The notes under the pieces are model-generated. The model was not told where the DNA came from and did not search any database. It saw nothing but the letters and a program-made list of their open reading frames with translations. From assembly GCA_002104905.1 (NCBI GenBank), contig MCFE01000032.1:154244-218243 (forward strand): a DNA stretch of 64,000 nucleotides, written 5' to 3'. This document shows positions 33,342-46,043 of the stretch, piece by piece. The translations under genes were made by a program, and so were the position numbers. This stretch comes from Basidiobolus meristosporus CBS 931.73. Its lineage: Eukaryota > Basidiobolomycota > Basidiobolomycetes > Basidiobolales > Basidiobolaceae. Within the stretch, counting starts at the first letter, position 1. Every line of letters begins with the position of its first letter.

Positions 33342-34477
33342 CAACGGACATGTGTCTAAATGTGCAATTTGGTGAGTTCTGGTAGTTTTGCTCTGAAGCA
33401 TGCACATTTATCTCACATGTGTTGACTTGATGCAGGGCACTTTTATTAGGGGTGTTGGTGTAGAATGGACTGACATGTGCTGGCATGCTGAATTTGCAGG
33501 GGATGGTAAGGAATCCAGCAAGGCATGCTGGCACAATCTGGACGCAGTTACTTGCAGTCATTATTTTTTCTCTTAAAGTTCACCTTTTGATTCCTCAAGG
33601 TACACACTCACCCTCAGTTCAATACCTTAGCACTATTGCCTTGATGAGTCCTGTGTGTATTGCTCTTGGAAGCCACTTAGCTCTACTAATATATCATATA
33701 GTACATCAGTCATTTGAGGCAAAAACACATTCAAGATCTCCTTGGTTCCCAATGTTGGGGCACAAACAAATGCATCTGGTCTGTACTGTGCAAATTGCAT
33801 GTGGAATTGTTTGCATGTGGCTTCCTCATCAAATCCCCTCACTGTCAGCTCATTCCTGATTTCAATACTTGTCTTTTTATGCATCTTGTTACATACATCT
33901 GCTGTCATCTTCATGTAGAACTCATGGCACAGCATTCTACTCAGCTTCTTCTATCTCTGTCAGCTCTCTGAGGTATCCAGTTCTGCTAGATTAATGAGTA
34001 AGGTCTACATATCTGTATGAAGACTCATCATAGACATGTGGGCCATACTATAATCATTTGGTACAAACTCAAACTGATCTGACATTGATTTTTCCAGGCC
34101 AGACCACACTTGTAAGTTGGGAGATGAGTTTTCTCTGGGTTGTACTCAGGATGTGTTGAGTCTTGGTATTGGGACCATAGTGGCAGATTTGGATAGATTT
34201 ATGAGTAAATCATCAATAAAGTCACCAAGTCATTGTTTGAGAATTTTTTTTGCAACTTAATGATGGGATTCTTGGCAATTGATCAAGATTCAATCATGAT
34301 GCATGAAAAATCAGATAAATTAAGCTGATTGCACCAATCTAATTCTAATCACCTCCACACAATCACATACCTGTTTGGATATGACTTACTCTTCTGCATG
34401 GTTTTTTCTCATCAATCCCACCACTACCACTGGATTTCTGCTTGACACGTCAGAGGAGATCTATACCAGGTACTGTG
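33342..34477. mobile_element. Transposon X fragment with possible minus-strand ORF-C
   Basis: Continues the X sequence broken by copia D and matches 50063-50620 and 44330-44570. On the minus strand 33935-33633 reads 100 codons including DVCNKMHKKTSIEIRNEL and FLPQMTDVLYDILVELSGFQ. The copy at 50560-50340 keeps the same reading frame (DVCQKIYSQTSI, DILVELSGF) despite DNA changes and stops, which suggests a former gene. No family is recognised. Confidence 0.5.
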
Positions 34478-34852
34478 TGTGGGTTATTACTGACTGTACT
34501 TGGTAGTTGGGAGAGCTATAGATCAAGTCACTACCACTTGGCTCAGAATAGCTTTTGATAGAAGGTTGCAAGATAATAAAGTCTTATGTTCATCACATTA
34601 AATATTTGTCCCTTTCCACTTGTCTCAGTTGAATATACATATATCGCACTGAGAGGGGCTTAGGTGATGAACAATGTGTTATAAAATAGGGGTGTGAACA
34701 CCTTCCTGCTATGGCAAGCATTCTGACTAGGTAAGGACAGAAATAGGAGGAATGTTGTATGGGGGACTCATAGAGAGGATACTGGAGAGACTTTGGGTAG
34801 GACTCTGGGGGAGCTCTTGGGCAAAAAGTTGGTATTAAATTTAGTACTCATA
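34478..34852 (-). repeat. 3' LTR of gypsy F
   Basis: About 375 bp. It is clearly diverged from its partner at 41637-42012, with many substitutions and small indels, so this is an older insertion than copia D. Confidence 0.88.
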
Positions 34853-34890
34853 TATCCCAGAGGTTAAGAGGGAGCTTTGTCATTGAGGTA

Positions 34891-36231
34891 CTATGGCAAA
34901 CTTGCTTCTCCATAGTCAATTTTGTTTACAGAGCATGGGGAGTCACCATAGTACCATTGATGGTTGTCACTTGCATGGGGATTGCAGGCGTGTACCAGAA
35001 ACCACTCAGCAGCAGAGTGGGGTGCAGCTTGGGTTATTTGAGAGATGTTTTCCATGGAGCCAAACAATTGGCAAACCATAAGGCTCTGGGTGAGCTCCTT
35101 GGGGGGATTGGAGTACAAGCATCAATGCAATAGCGCAATAATGTCTTGCTTCTTTATCTGGCAAATGTTGTTGAGGCTTTGGTGCTCTTTTAAGAGGGCA
35201 TACACTTGGTTGGCAGTCATTAGATATCAATGACAGATTCTTGCTTCTTCTGAGACATATTGTAGTACTTCTATGGAGACTGTGGTGCAATCAAGGCGTT
35301 TTGGCACTTGGCTCATGGTTTCTACAGAGTCAGTGGTGGTTTCTTTGGTTTCCTGGAGTGGGACTTTGTACTGGCTCCTGAGTTGTCCTGTGGTGAACCA
35401 TTGTAATAGTTGTAACACAGCAATTTGGTGGATTGCATGGGTCAACTGGCCAGTATATTTAATCTGCTCACATATCTTCTCCAGGATGCTTCCTTCTTGG
35501 GAATGCAGCTTTACATGTTTGCAGATCTCTCAGAGGAGTCCTTTGAATAGGAGTTCTACCTCTTGTGCTCTTGCAGCTTGTACCAGGTCTGCATATACCT
35601 CAACAACTGTAGCACCTCTCAATGGTAAGTATGCAACAAAATAGGGGGGCTCTTGAAGCCTGGTGAGGGTACAACAGTTGATTCCTTGCATCTTATGTCT
35701 GACTATGTCCACTATGGATATGGGAATCAATGCAGCATCCCTCTCCTTGAAGAGCAAGGAAGCTCCTCTCAGGAGATATACGGTCTTTGTGGGTAGTGTC
35801 TTTATACTTTGTATTGGCGTGAGTAACTTGTCTTGTCCCTCTCTGATTGTTTCTTGTATTATTGTGACTGCTCCAGCAAATGCCTCTTCATAGGTGGCTC
35901 TTGTCACACTTAATGATTGTGTCAAATCTCTCAGCACCTGCAGGTTGGACTTGTTTTTGATATTGTCTTGATTCTTGCTACTGGGGGGAGTATTGCCAGT
36001 TCCAGGTGAAACTATTTCCTTTGGCACTTTCCATATGCATCTTTTTGTTCTCCCTTTTGGGCAAACTTCCTTGCACATATCATTTGTACCTATATTAACT
36101 AAATCTTCTCTAATAAACCTTGTATGTATCCTGTGTCTTTCTCTATCCTTGTCCTGATAACTGTTTAAGCATGCTTTGGTCTTGGTGATGATTGGTAGAT
36201 CATCATGATATAGCTTCAGATGGGCTGGCAC
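34891..36231 (-). pseudogene. Extra ORF region between integrase and 3' LTR of gypsy F
   Basis: About 1.3 kb of broken coding sequence on the minus strand. The largest open piece (36231-35530, 233 aa) starts near PAHLKLYHDDLPIITKTK and includes KSNLQVLRDLTQSLSVTRATYEEAFAGAVTI. Smaller pieces follow at 35445-35227, 35290-35006 and 35118-34891 in other frames. It lies where some Ty3/gypsy elements carry an integrase tail or a third ORF. I see no clear transmembrane pair or chromodomain and do not recognise the family. Confidence 0.5.
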
Positions 36232-36309
36232 TATGTTGCTGACTGTCTTGTTGTTCAGGGTAATGGTGTATTTTGGTCCATGGTCTAAACTGATAACAGT
36301 GCAATGGCC

Positions 36310-37466
36310 AATCCATTAGGGTGTAAATTGTGGGCAAAACTTGAGGCCTGCAACAGTTTGGTCATACCACACCTTATTGCCTGGTTTCCATTTGTGTCTT
36401 GTTAGTATCTTGCTTTTGGGTGGTGGGAGAGGGTGTTTGTTAGCATTTTTGAATACCTTTATGTATAGGTGAGCAATATAGTGTATCAACCTTTCTACAT
36501 AGTTGCTCTGTGTTGTCAGGGGGGCACCTTTCATTGTCAATCCAGCTTCTTCATGCCACTTGGGCCTTGTCCACATAGAATTACATATGGGGAGAAACCT
36601 ATTGCTTTATTTGGTATGGTGCACATTGCTAGGAGTGTCAGTGAGAGCAGCTTGGCCCATGATTGGGGAAGTTCACAGTGAGGCTTCTCTAGTATGAGGC
36701 AACATGTCTGGTTCATCCTCCTGCGAAGTCCATTAGTCTGGGGGTAATGTGTGGCCATGAGGACCTATTTCATGCCCATCTATTTGCCCAGGTAGGTCAT
36801 GGTTTTGCTCAGGAAGGAACCGCTATTGTTGGACAGGAGTATCTGAGGATATCCATGCCAGCTGATGAGGTGTTCTAGAATGAGAAGGGTGGCTGTCTAC
36901 TGATCTTTATTTTGGATGGCTTGGGCTCCTACCCACTTTGCAAAATAATGGTAGCATTTATTATGTATTGTTCTCTTTTTTTGTTTTCATAAGCAGGCCA
37001 ACAAAGTCAATCCCTACTTAGTGCAAGGGTAGGTCAACTGGTATTGGTGCAGTGGTCCCTATCTTCTGACTCCGGTTGAGTCTTTTGCAAGTGGTGCATC
37101 TTTGTAATGTATTTGTAACATTGGTCATCATTGTTTTCCAAAAAAATGTCTTTCATAACAGTTTATACATTGTTAGGGGGTTAGCATGCCCAAATGACAT
37201 ATGCCTTTCTTGTATGATATCTTTGCGGGCAGCTAGCAGGGAACCTTGGCTCTGAACTGTCCTTGAAGGAACCATATGTGATTTTCTTATACTTTGTACT
37301 GACACTGTTTCCTTTCAAATTCTCTCTTCTGTTTGTTTATAAAATTTATTTAGGATACTTCCCCTTCTTTTTAAAGCATATTACATCCTTGAAATCATCA
37401 CTGATGCATATTTGGCAAATGGGATAGCAACCAAGGAAGTCTGCATCCTGATGTTTCTTGCCAGCA
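36310..37466 (-). pseudogene. Gypsy F integrase, decayed
   Basis: Includes the zinc-finger end RCTTCKRLNR, the core start VGIDFVGLL, the HYPQTNGLRRRMNQT segment that corresponds to HPQTDGQTERVNQ, and a C-terminal piece with RHKWKPGNKVWYD. Frames change at least four times. Confidence 0.75.
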
Positions 37467-37469
37467 TGG

Positions 37470-38539
37470 TGTAGTGGGGTCACAATGACACTCACCAACA
37501 GATGTACTCATTCCCATATTTTCTACTTCACTATTTCTCTATTATACATATTTTAGTTTTATCCCATTTGTATTACTTGACAAGTACTATCCCATAAGCT
37601 GGCTGACTATCACACCTGCTTACCTTATTGCATAAGTTGTCTCTCACCTTATGTAAGATTACTAGCTGTAAGTGCTTCTATATTGGGCAAGGACCCATAC
37701 CAGCACCTATGACACATGGTTAACCTGTGTTACCATCCCTACTGTTTCCATACCATAAATGGTATCCCTATGCTACACAGATCTCAGAGTACTGATTCCT
37801 GATTGATTGGATGTGCTTTGCCTCTTAGAACCTTCTGGCACCTACTTAGAGTACTCTTAGCTCATTCCAATGTCATTAAGATTTCTATTGATATCTGGAA
37901 CCTTCTGGAACATCATGATTATTATTTGCTTTGCCAGTGAGAAAAGTATATACAGGAGGCAATCCCTCAACAGTATATCATCATCCCTTTTATCCATATA
38001 CCAACTTGTTAATTAGTGTGATCACTGCTACCTGCTTCTACCTGAACTTCCAACCACAGACCACAGGATACTCCCAGGAAACCACGCTGACAGCCAATAG
38101 ACCTTGGAGGCACTACTTGTGAGGAATACCCAGAGTAGGTATCTTTTATTACATTTGATTCTTTCCCAAGTTTGTTCATGTACAGGCAAAGATACTTCTC
38201 TGTCTTTGTAACTATTGTCCACAGCTGCATTCTTATCAAGTCCCTGCTGGTGGATATTACAGTTGTTTTGACTTTGAAGCTTTAGTACATTGTCATCTCA
38301 AAGGATGTTGAGCCCAGCACATACTTTTGCTAAGACACCAACCAAGTTGGGGATTGTAGCTCAGTAGTTTTCCCTTGACAAGCTTGTGGCTTTAATCCCC
38401 TTCACTTTAGTGTAGAGACAAAACCCAGGTATTTCTAGCAAGCTTTTGCTGGAGGTTATTGCACCCATTGAGCACCCCACACACAAAACACTTCAGAAGT
38501 GTTGGACATATCTCTCCCTTGGACTTATACACCACAACA
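37470..38539 (+). mobile_element. Solo LTR, about 1.07 kb, inside gypsy F
   Basis: Starts TGTAGTGGGGT and ends ACACCACAACA; the ends match as imperfect inverted repeats. Homologous along its length to 61853-62923. Flanks ATGG and GTGG fit a 4-bp duplication with one transition. It separates the RNase H end (YNFEIIH) from HHAGKKHQDADF of gypsy F, which read through once the insert is ignored. Contains GTATATACA at about 37947. It encodes no protein. Confidence 0.85.
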
Positions 38540-38545
38540 GTGGTG

Positions 38546-39700
38546 AATTATCTCAAAGTTGTATTGCTGTAGTCAAAGGGCCCAACATGCTATATGGCTG
38601 GTGAAGTCTTTAGTTTTCATCAGCCAGACCAATGTGCTGTGGTCTTTTACTGTTGTGAATTGGCAACCATGTTTGTATATATGGATTTGCTTAATTGCAC
38701 AAACAACAGCCAGATATTTTATCTTAGCAATAGGGTAGTCACATTTGTGTTTGTTTAGCAAATGGCTCACATAACCAACTAAGTGGAATTAACCAGGTTG
38801 GTGGCAATGTCCCAGTAGAGTGCCTATACCAGTGAGGCTTCCAATACAGTAACTAAAAAATCTCACATCTCAATTGCAAAGAAATAACACTGAGGGTGAC
38901 ATCAGGAAATGTTTCAGCTGATCAAATGCTTCCTTTTGAGGCTCCAACCACATGAAACACTGGCCTTCTGATGTTAATTTATACAGGGGGGCTGCTATTA
39001 TTGCAAAGTTTTTGATAAAGCAGCAATAGTAACCTGCTAATCCTTGAAACCCAAGCACTGCATTGATATTCTTTGGAGCAGGTGTATTGTGAATGGCCTT
39101 TAGTAGTGAAGTAGATGGGTATATCCTATCTAGCAAGATCTTGTGGCCCAGGAACAAATATTTTGTGTACAAGAAGTGGCACTTCTTGGGATGTAGTTTG
39201 AGTTGGTTCCTAAGGAGGGGTGTCAGGATATATTGCACACTATGTATATGTTCTTCTACATCCAGGGAATATATCATGATGTTGTCTAGATACACAATAG
39301 TGCATTCCTGTAGAAAGTTCCCAAGCACCTTATCAATCATCCTTTGTGATATAGCAGGGGCATTGCACATGCCAAAGGGCAGTCACTTCCAAATGTATTA
39401 TCCAAACAATGTGATGAAAGCAGTTTTGGGTTGATCTTCTGGGGCTACTTCTACTTGCCAATACCCAGAGATTAAGTCAAGAGAGCCAAAATATTTAGCT
39501 AGGACTAATCTGTCCAAGAGGTTGTCTATTTGCAGTAGTAGATACATGTCCTTCCAGGAGACAGTGTTCAATTTTTGGTAGTCAATGCAAAAATGTTGCT
39601 TTGCATCCTTCTTTGGGACTATTACTATAGGGGAGGCCCACAGAGAGTTGCTCTCTGCCATGATGTTGTCCTTCAATAAAGTTTCCACTGTCTCTCTAGT
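38546..39700 (-). pseudogene. Gypsy F reverse transcriptase and RNase H
   Basis: RT pieces 39688-39398 (PIVIVPKKDAKQHFCIDYQ, FGSLDLISGYWQVEV) and 39370-38870 (IVYLDNIMIYS, then GFQGLAGYYCCFIKNFA). The catalytic YLDD has become YLDN. RNase H remnants (DHSTLVWLMKTKDFTSHIACW) lie at 38770-38573. Confidence 0.85.
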
Positions 39701-39959
39701 ATATTCTGTGACAATTTTTAGTCCCTATAGGCTTTTTGCTTGATGGGGTATTTGTTTGTAAGGTGGATATGGTGATATACCCTGAGTATATGACCAATTA
39801 CCTGGCTCTTATAGAATACTTGAGCAAGAGGGTGCATTTCTTTCAGGAACTTGTCTTGTAGAGTAGGTAGTAGACTGGGGTCCACATCCTGCTTGGGGAG
39901 CTCCTCTTGTGGTTCCTTACCTGTAGTTGGTCCTTGTTTGTTTCCATCAACTTCCTCTA

Positions 39960-41600
39960 CATTTACAATGGAACTCCTCTAGGCAGTACTACCATGTGTT
40001 GTCCATTGCTAACCACTAAGCATTTCACATTTTGTGCTTCCAATTTTGGCAGTGTCCATACTTTAGGGATAAAGATTCCTGTCAGATGGTCAAATACCTT
40101 TGTTGCGGTTATCATTCTTTTGTACGTTGAATACACTATTGGTGTCTCTGATGGGATCACTGTCTCACTGGTAGATGGTATTTTTATCACCTCTTGTGTG
40201 ATGATCGGAGACTGCGATGGTTTCACCTATTTGATTGTCACATTATTGCTACACACCTTGTTCTCATTGGTGATATGAATCAGTGGGATACTCTTGGTAT
40301 CCCACTTGAGCTCAGATGCACCGTAGAGTATATCCATCTTATGTTGGATAAACCAACTATTCCCAATAAGTAGGTTGTTAGCTGCAATGGGTAGGACCAC
40401 AACATCTTGTTGTATAGGCAGGTTACCTAGCCAGATAGGGAAATTAGGTGCCATGTCTACTGTTGTGTCTAGTTGGTCATTTGCAAGCTGTACTCAAATG
40501 GTGTCATTGAGGACCATATCTAATTTTAGAGGTTTTGGTAATGACTCTGACATGATCAATGTAGAGGATCCTGTGCCAATAAGGGCAAGAATCTCCTTAT
40601 TCTGTATACAAACCTTTACATATGTGCCCTAATTTGGCTTTTGTAGGACTGTCTGGTTGAGATCCAGGGTGTTATCTCCTTCAATCCCACTGGTTCCTTC
40701 ACCTGCTCTCTAGAAGCATGATGTCTATACTTCTTCCTCACTTGGACTGTTCTGACGAGAGGGCTCAAACTGATTGAGTCTGTTGGCCTCCTGGCAAGGG
40801 ACTCTGTATTTGACACCTTCTTCTCCTTTGTTGCCAGTACTGGTTCTTGTCCATACCACTTTTCACATGTGCGGGCTCTGTGACTTATTTCTCCGCATAC
40901 ATAGCATGGAAACTGTTGCTGTGGTTGTTCCATCTGTTGGGTCAGGGCTTGTATTTGGGCCTTTTGACCTACAACAGCTTCCCAAAATGTATTGCCTTCT
41001 TTGGGGGCTTCTTGGACATTATTGATTGAGAGTTCTTGGACCTCTTGTTGTAATTCCTCTGACTCACAGTTACTTGGGAAGGTAATTTTTCCTATCTGAC
41101 AGGGGATCCCCGTTCTTCTATTGCCCATATGACTATGGGGTAGCTCTTGTAGCATTTTACATCCCTGTTGCTCTTTGGATACCCTGCGTCTTATTTTGTT
41201 GTCTAAGCCCATGATTTAATACCTCATGAGCTGTTGTTTGACCATTTTGTCCTTTGGGAGACATCAAGCAAGCTGCAGATATAGCTCTGTGTAGTCTTTG
41301 TAGCTCTCACTACTCCTTTTTGTGAGGACAGTAGAAGGGCATCATAGTGATATCCCTTGGCATAGAGAAATCATGCCATGTAGGCTTCTTCCAGTACATG
41401 CCAGTCACCTTTAATTGCATCTTCCATTCCATAATACCATCACCATGCTGACCCTTCCATACTTCTTGCAAACTCCCTTACTTTCCTATTGTGGTCCCAT
41501 CCTGCATCAACTGCAACTCTCTCAAACTTGTTGAACCGCTCAAGGGCTCTCTCTCTCTTTCCTTTGTATGCTCTCAGCTTGATTTTAGTAGTCATGACCT
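39960..41600 (-). pseudogene. Gypsy F gag and protease
   Basis: Gag piece 41212-40616 has a complete zinc knuckle CYVCGEISHRARTC (C-x2-C-x4-H-x4-C) and a Q-rich stretch. Protease follows; its expected DTGSS active site reads GTGSS near 40575, so the catalytic Asp is lost. The piece 40454-40227 (NFPIWLGNLPIQQDVVVLPI, LIGNSWF) is the protease body. Upstream gag to about 41600 is degenerate. Confidence 0.75.
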
Positions 41601-41636
41601 CACTTGTGCATAATTCCGCAGAGATGGTACCAAATC

Positions 41637-42012
41637 TGTGGGTTATTACTGAGTGTACCTGGTAGTTGGGAGAGCTTGTAGGTCAAGTTAGTACCACTTG
41701 GCACAAAATAGCTTCCAATAGAAGGTAGCAAGGTAATAATGACTTATATTGATTATGCTATGAAGCTCATCCCCTTGCACTTATCTCAGTTGGATTTATA
41801 TATATCTCACTGAGAGAGGCTTGAGTAATAGACAATGCGTTACAAAATAGGGGTGTGAGCACCTTCCTACTATGGTAATTGTCTAACTAGGTAAAGACAG
41901 GAATAGGAGGAAGAAAGTATGTGGGATTCAAAGGGAGGATGCTGGAGAGACTTTAGGTAGGACTCTGGAGGAGCTCTTGGGCAAAGAGTGGGTATTACAT
42001 TTTGTACTCACA
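41637..42012 (-). repeat. 5' LTR of gypsy F
   Basis: 376 bp; plus-strand reading TGTGGGTTATTACTGA...TTGTACTCACA. Defines the element's right edge with the CTGTG duplication. Confidence 0.9.
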
Positions 42013-42324
42013 CTGTGGACCATCTGCCCCATTCTACTCAAGGAGATCCCTTGTGAAGCATCTCTGCTACCACAAGAACTATTGCCCTACAAGGTTTCAT
42101 CCACTATTCATAGTAACAGAAGTCCTAGAAGCTTTCATTCCCAGCTGACAGCAATGGAGAGCCACCTTGCAGAGGGTATGAATGACTTAGAGTCTACTTG
42201 GAATACTAGGTTCAGGAACCTCAATAGACTTCCATATCCCAGAGTGTTTGGCAACAGGTTTCATATCAGGAGTATTTTGGACATCATCCCAGTCAGAATA
42301 AAGAGAACTTCTAGAGAGTAGAGA
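42013..42324 (+). mobile_element. Transposon X fragment with short coding remnant
   Basis: Homologous to 44830-45022. Both read SPRSFHSQLTAMESHLA-like and WNTR...LPYPRVF in the plus frame, so a coding remnant is likely; no family recognised. Confidence 0.5.
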
Positions 42325-43390
42325 CACTTTTATTCTAGTTTATGCTGGCCCTATTGCCTTTGTGTTGCTTGTCTGGATTTAATACATAAGCTACACATTG
42401 GATATGGACATCTTGGAACTGAAGGAATCTACAGCCCTGTAAAAGCCTGAGCATGGTGGCCCAGAAGGAAACAAGATATTAAGAAGCTAGTGAAAATATG
42501 ATCAAATTGCCAAATCAGCCAAGGCCAACCACAGAGAATTGCTGAACTCTTTCCCCTAGAGCCTGTAAGACCATTAGAGAGATGGGAAATTGACTTTATT
42601 GGAAGACTGCCAACCACCAGGAAATGCAACCATTGGATCCTAGTAGCAATTGATCATGCCACCAAATGATCAGTGGCTAAAGCTATACCTGTAGCAAGTG
42701 AATAAGAAGTTGCAAGTTTCATCCACCAAGAGGTCCTTATGAAGTTTGGGTGCCCTATAGAGACTCCATCCAATAGAGGAGCAAATTTTATGGCAAAGAT
42801 ATTGGAAGCTTACCTGGAGATGCAGCACATCAAGTGCCTGAAAACCTTGGCATATCACCCTAGAACTAATGGAATCACTGGGCAATTTAATGGATTGTTT
42901 GGGAAAATGCTGACCAAGTATGTAAATGGAGATATCAGTTGATGGGATGAGTATCTATATCAAGCAATTTTTGCCTGCAGAGTTAGAGTGCACAACACCA
43001 CTAAGCAATTGTCATATTACTAAGTGTATGGATGTAAGCCAAGGATTTCAGAAGATTTCACACAACCAAAGCTTACAGATGCCTTAGAAGATGAGCTCAG
43101 TCAGCCAAGTAGTCACCAGCAGCTGGAACAAAGATGTTAAGAGGCTCAGGCCAGAATATATAAAAGTGTAGAAAAGATGAAGCAGAGATTTGATAGGAAT
43201 ATATCACCAGAACCATTGAGAGTTAAGATCTTTGTATTGCTGCAAAACAACACTCAGAAGAAGTTTGAGACCCAATGGACAGGACCTTTCAAGATCATCA
43301 GAGAATGTCCATTTGAAACTTACCAACTAGTGGAGAGTCCAGGTAATATCTGGGAAGATCTTGTAATTAGATATAAGAATTATTCCATTG
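42325..43390 (+). pseudogene. Gypsy integrase fragment (same family as element G)
   Basis: Aligns with 54720-55740: PLEPVRPLERWEIDFIGRLPTTRKCNHW, GCPIETPSNRGANFMAKILEAY, TLAYHPRTNGITGQFNG and the C-terminal QWTGPFKIIRECPFETYQLVE. Many stops. Both ends join transposon X sequence without LTRs. Confidence 0.85.
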
Positions 43391-45023
43391 TACCGTGCAG
43401 AGCACGCAGCACAATCTGCAATCTTTAAGAGCAATCAGGTGCAATATTATAGCAACCAATAGGCAGCATTGCTCTTGGACAGTTTTACACCATGTGGGAC
43501 AATCTTGCACACTATGGCACAATCTGACATGATGAGGTTAGCTCAGATGATTGCACCAACTTGTAATATTTGCATCACACTTGCAATTGGATACTGCTAT
43601 TATGGTAGATACAATCTGGTATTTGGATACGTTTCTTCAATGTAAATGAAAGTAAATGCATCTCACAATATGAACTACACTGATACTTACCATTTGGTAA
43701 CATTCACTCCATTGGACGGCATCTCAGAGGTTAATTGATCCAACAGTATCCTGAAGATGTCAGCCTCCAGTTGGCTCTTTGACCAATCCACAAGCTACCT
43801 GATTTGCCATCAAATATCCCACTTTGCCCATTGAGCAAGTAAATCCTGGATCCTAGTGATGAGATAAGGTGTCATAGCTAGCATGAAACCAATCAGATAT
43901 ATGTAAAATAGATCAAATGGCTGCACTGGTGTTGCAGATGATGTATATATATGCAGGAAGTTTATTTGTATAGGTTATGTGTCAAATGTGAGACAACATT
44001 GATATTGTGTATATCAAGAATTAGTGATCACTGATTTGCAATGGCTTGATTTGGATTGCAAAAAGAATGTGCTGCTTACTTCTTGACAAAATATGGCAAT
44101 TCAATGTCATTGCATCATCTTCTCCTAGGTTTTTTTTCTCACAGGGAAAACTACTGAGGTATTTAGTAGTAATTCACTTTACACACCTAAACTACTTCCT
44201 GGCTGACTATCCCCTTGGCTATTTGTGTATTTGTAGTTGGTATTCTGCCTCCTAGTTGATTAGTGTGAAGCTACAGCTTAGCCATGCTTAATTGCTCTGG
44301 ACAATGCTGCTGCTAGATTAATGAGTAAGGACTATATATCTGTATGAAGGCTCATCATAGACACTTGAGCTATACTAAAATTATTTGGCAAGAACACAAT
44401 CAGATCCATCATCAATTTCTCTGATCAAGACCGTGCTTGTGAGCTTTGTCTGAGTTGTACAAATGATGAGTTGAGACTTGGTATAAGGACAATAGTGATG
44501 GACTTTTACAGTAGTGTATTGGTATCAATCTGGTCTTATATAAAATATCAATGGAAACCAAGGTGAATGTGGAATTTTCCACATATTATGCATGATGCAT
44601 CATGAATTGTATTAACATTTATTGGATCACATCAATTGCAGATTTCCTATTTGATTATAGACTTGTGAGTAAAGCATCAATATAAATACCAGTCATTGTT
44701 TGAGGATGATTTTTGCAACATAATGATGGGATGCATGGCAACTGATGGAGATCCAATCATAATGCATGGAAAATCAATAAATAAAGCTGGTTGTGCTAAA
44801 TTGATTCAAATCACCCAAGCCCAATCACTAAGGTTTCATCCCAACATCCATGGCAACAAAAGTCCTAGAAGCTTTCATTCCAAGCTGATAGCAATGGGGA
44901 GCCATCTTGCAGTGCTTATGAATGACTTAGAGCAAGCTTGGAATACTAGGATTGGAAGCTCCAATCAACTTCCATATCCCAGAGTATTCAGCAACATGTT
45001 CCATACCAATGTAACTCTACTAA
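43391..45023. mobile_element. Transposon X fragment
   Basis: 43435-43800 matches 13850-14225; 43800-44300 matches 49000-49500; 44330-44830 matches 34000-34470 and 57640-57990. It ends in the small plus-strand coding remnant seen also at 42100-42300. No intact gene. Confidence 0.6.
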
Positions 45024-45392
45024 TGTTACAAGTCTTGGTATAAGAGTTGTAGAGAAATTGCGAGTTTAGCTAGTATTGTATTCACTAAAACTTGGACTGA
45101 TCTTTATTGCGGGTCCAGCAGCTCCTTATATACATTTTGCCAGATCAATTGCTGACTAATTGTATTTCCTAATGTAGGTTGTGGCTGATGACCCATTTGA
45201 TTGCATCATCATCACCCAATAAGATCCTACTTGATGTCTCCATTTCCGTCTGAAAAGGATCAGCTGATTCATTTGCTGACTAATGCTACTGATTTGATAG
45301 ATAATACTGATATACTGATAACTTAAACATATGACTAATTGATTTGACTAAAAAATGATCTCACTTAAACATTCAAGCGTCAGATCATAACA
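45024..45392 (-). mobile_element. Solo LTR of gypsy family G
   Basis: 369 bp, TGTTACAAGTCTTGG...AGATCATAACA, the reverse of the LTRs of element G. Flanked by CTAA on both sides (ACTAA if the last A is counted). Confidence 0.88.
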
Positions 45393-45780
45393 CTAATTCT
45401 TTTTTACAGCTTCCCTCACAAAGTGGTATTGTGTACCTATCTGCTTAGTTCTGCCATGAATGGCAGAATTTCTAGATAACAAGAGACAGCTTTGATTATC
45501 TTTATAAACGTATGTTGGTACATCTGATTTACCGCATAAGTCTTTGAGATATTTTTGTAGCCATATACATATAGTCTCCCTAGTTGCATAACAAGTGGCC
45601 ATAGATTCAACTTCAGTTTTACATAAGGCTATAGTTGGTTATTTCTTGCAATTCCAAGTAATAACTGCACTAGCATAAAGAAATACATACCCAGTGGTAG
45701 AGCATCTGTCAATCAGATCCCTACCGTAATTTGAATTACTATACAGTGGCAGTTGGAATAGTTAACTAGTTTATGCAGAA
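45393..45780 (-). pseudogene. RNase H fragment of a second copia family
   Basis: Minus strand reads EVESMATCYATRETICIWLQKYL, VYKDNQSCLLLSRNSAIHGRTKQIGTQYHF. This is copia RNase H but clearly different from families A-E. No LTR adjoins. Confidence 0.75.
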
Positions 45781-45906
45781 GTATGGATTGAATCAAGTCA
45801 CAGCAGTTAGGCAGCATTTCACATATCTACAAGGTACCATAAATATGGTACTGTAATACTCTGAAGCAGCTAATAGGCAGATATATGATGATTATAGTTG
45901 TGACAC

Positions 45907-46043
45907 ACAGGGCCATGTAGCATGGAGAAGTAGAGTTATGTTTCACATTGTGAAGCCTAGAACAAGTGCTACGCATCTTTGGTGCCCTTTGGCACTATTT
46001 GGCATTGATGGCTCAAAGTGGTACTATGTGATAGAGCAAGTCT
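45907..46043. mobile_element. Decayed half-arm of the foldback MITE
   Basis: Aligns with the right arm of copies 1 and 2 (AGAGTTATGTTTCACA, TTTGGCACTATTTGGCA, ending AGCAAGTCT). The left arm is missing. Confidence 0.65.

Larger units (their letters stand above)
34478..42012 (-). mobile_element. Ty3/gypsy element F with both LTRs
   Basis: LTRs 34478-34852 (3') and 41637-42012 (5'), TGTGGGTTATTAC...TACTCACA on the plus strand. Flanks are a perfect CTGTG (34473-34477 and 42013-42017). The empty target is preserved at 57985-58000 (AAGTACTGTGAGCCATC). A 1.07-kb solo LTR of another family sits inside at 37470-38539. Without it the element is about 6.5 kb. Confidence 0.92.
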
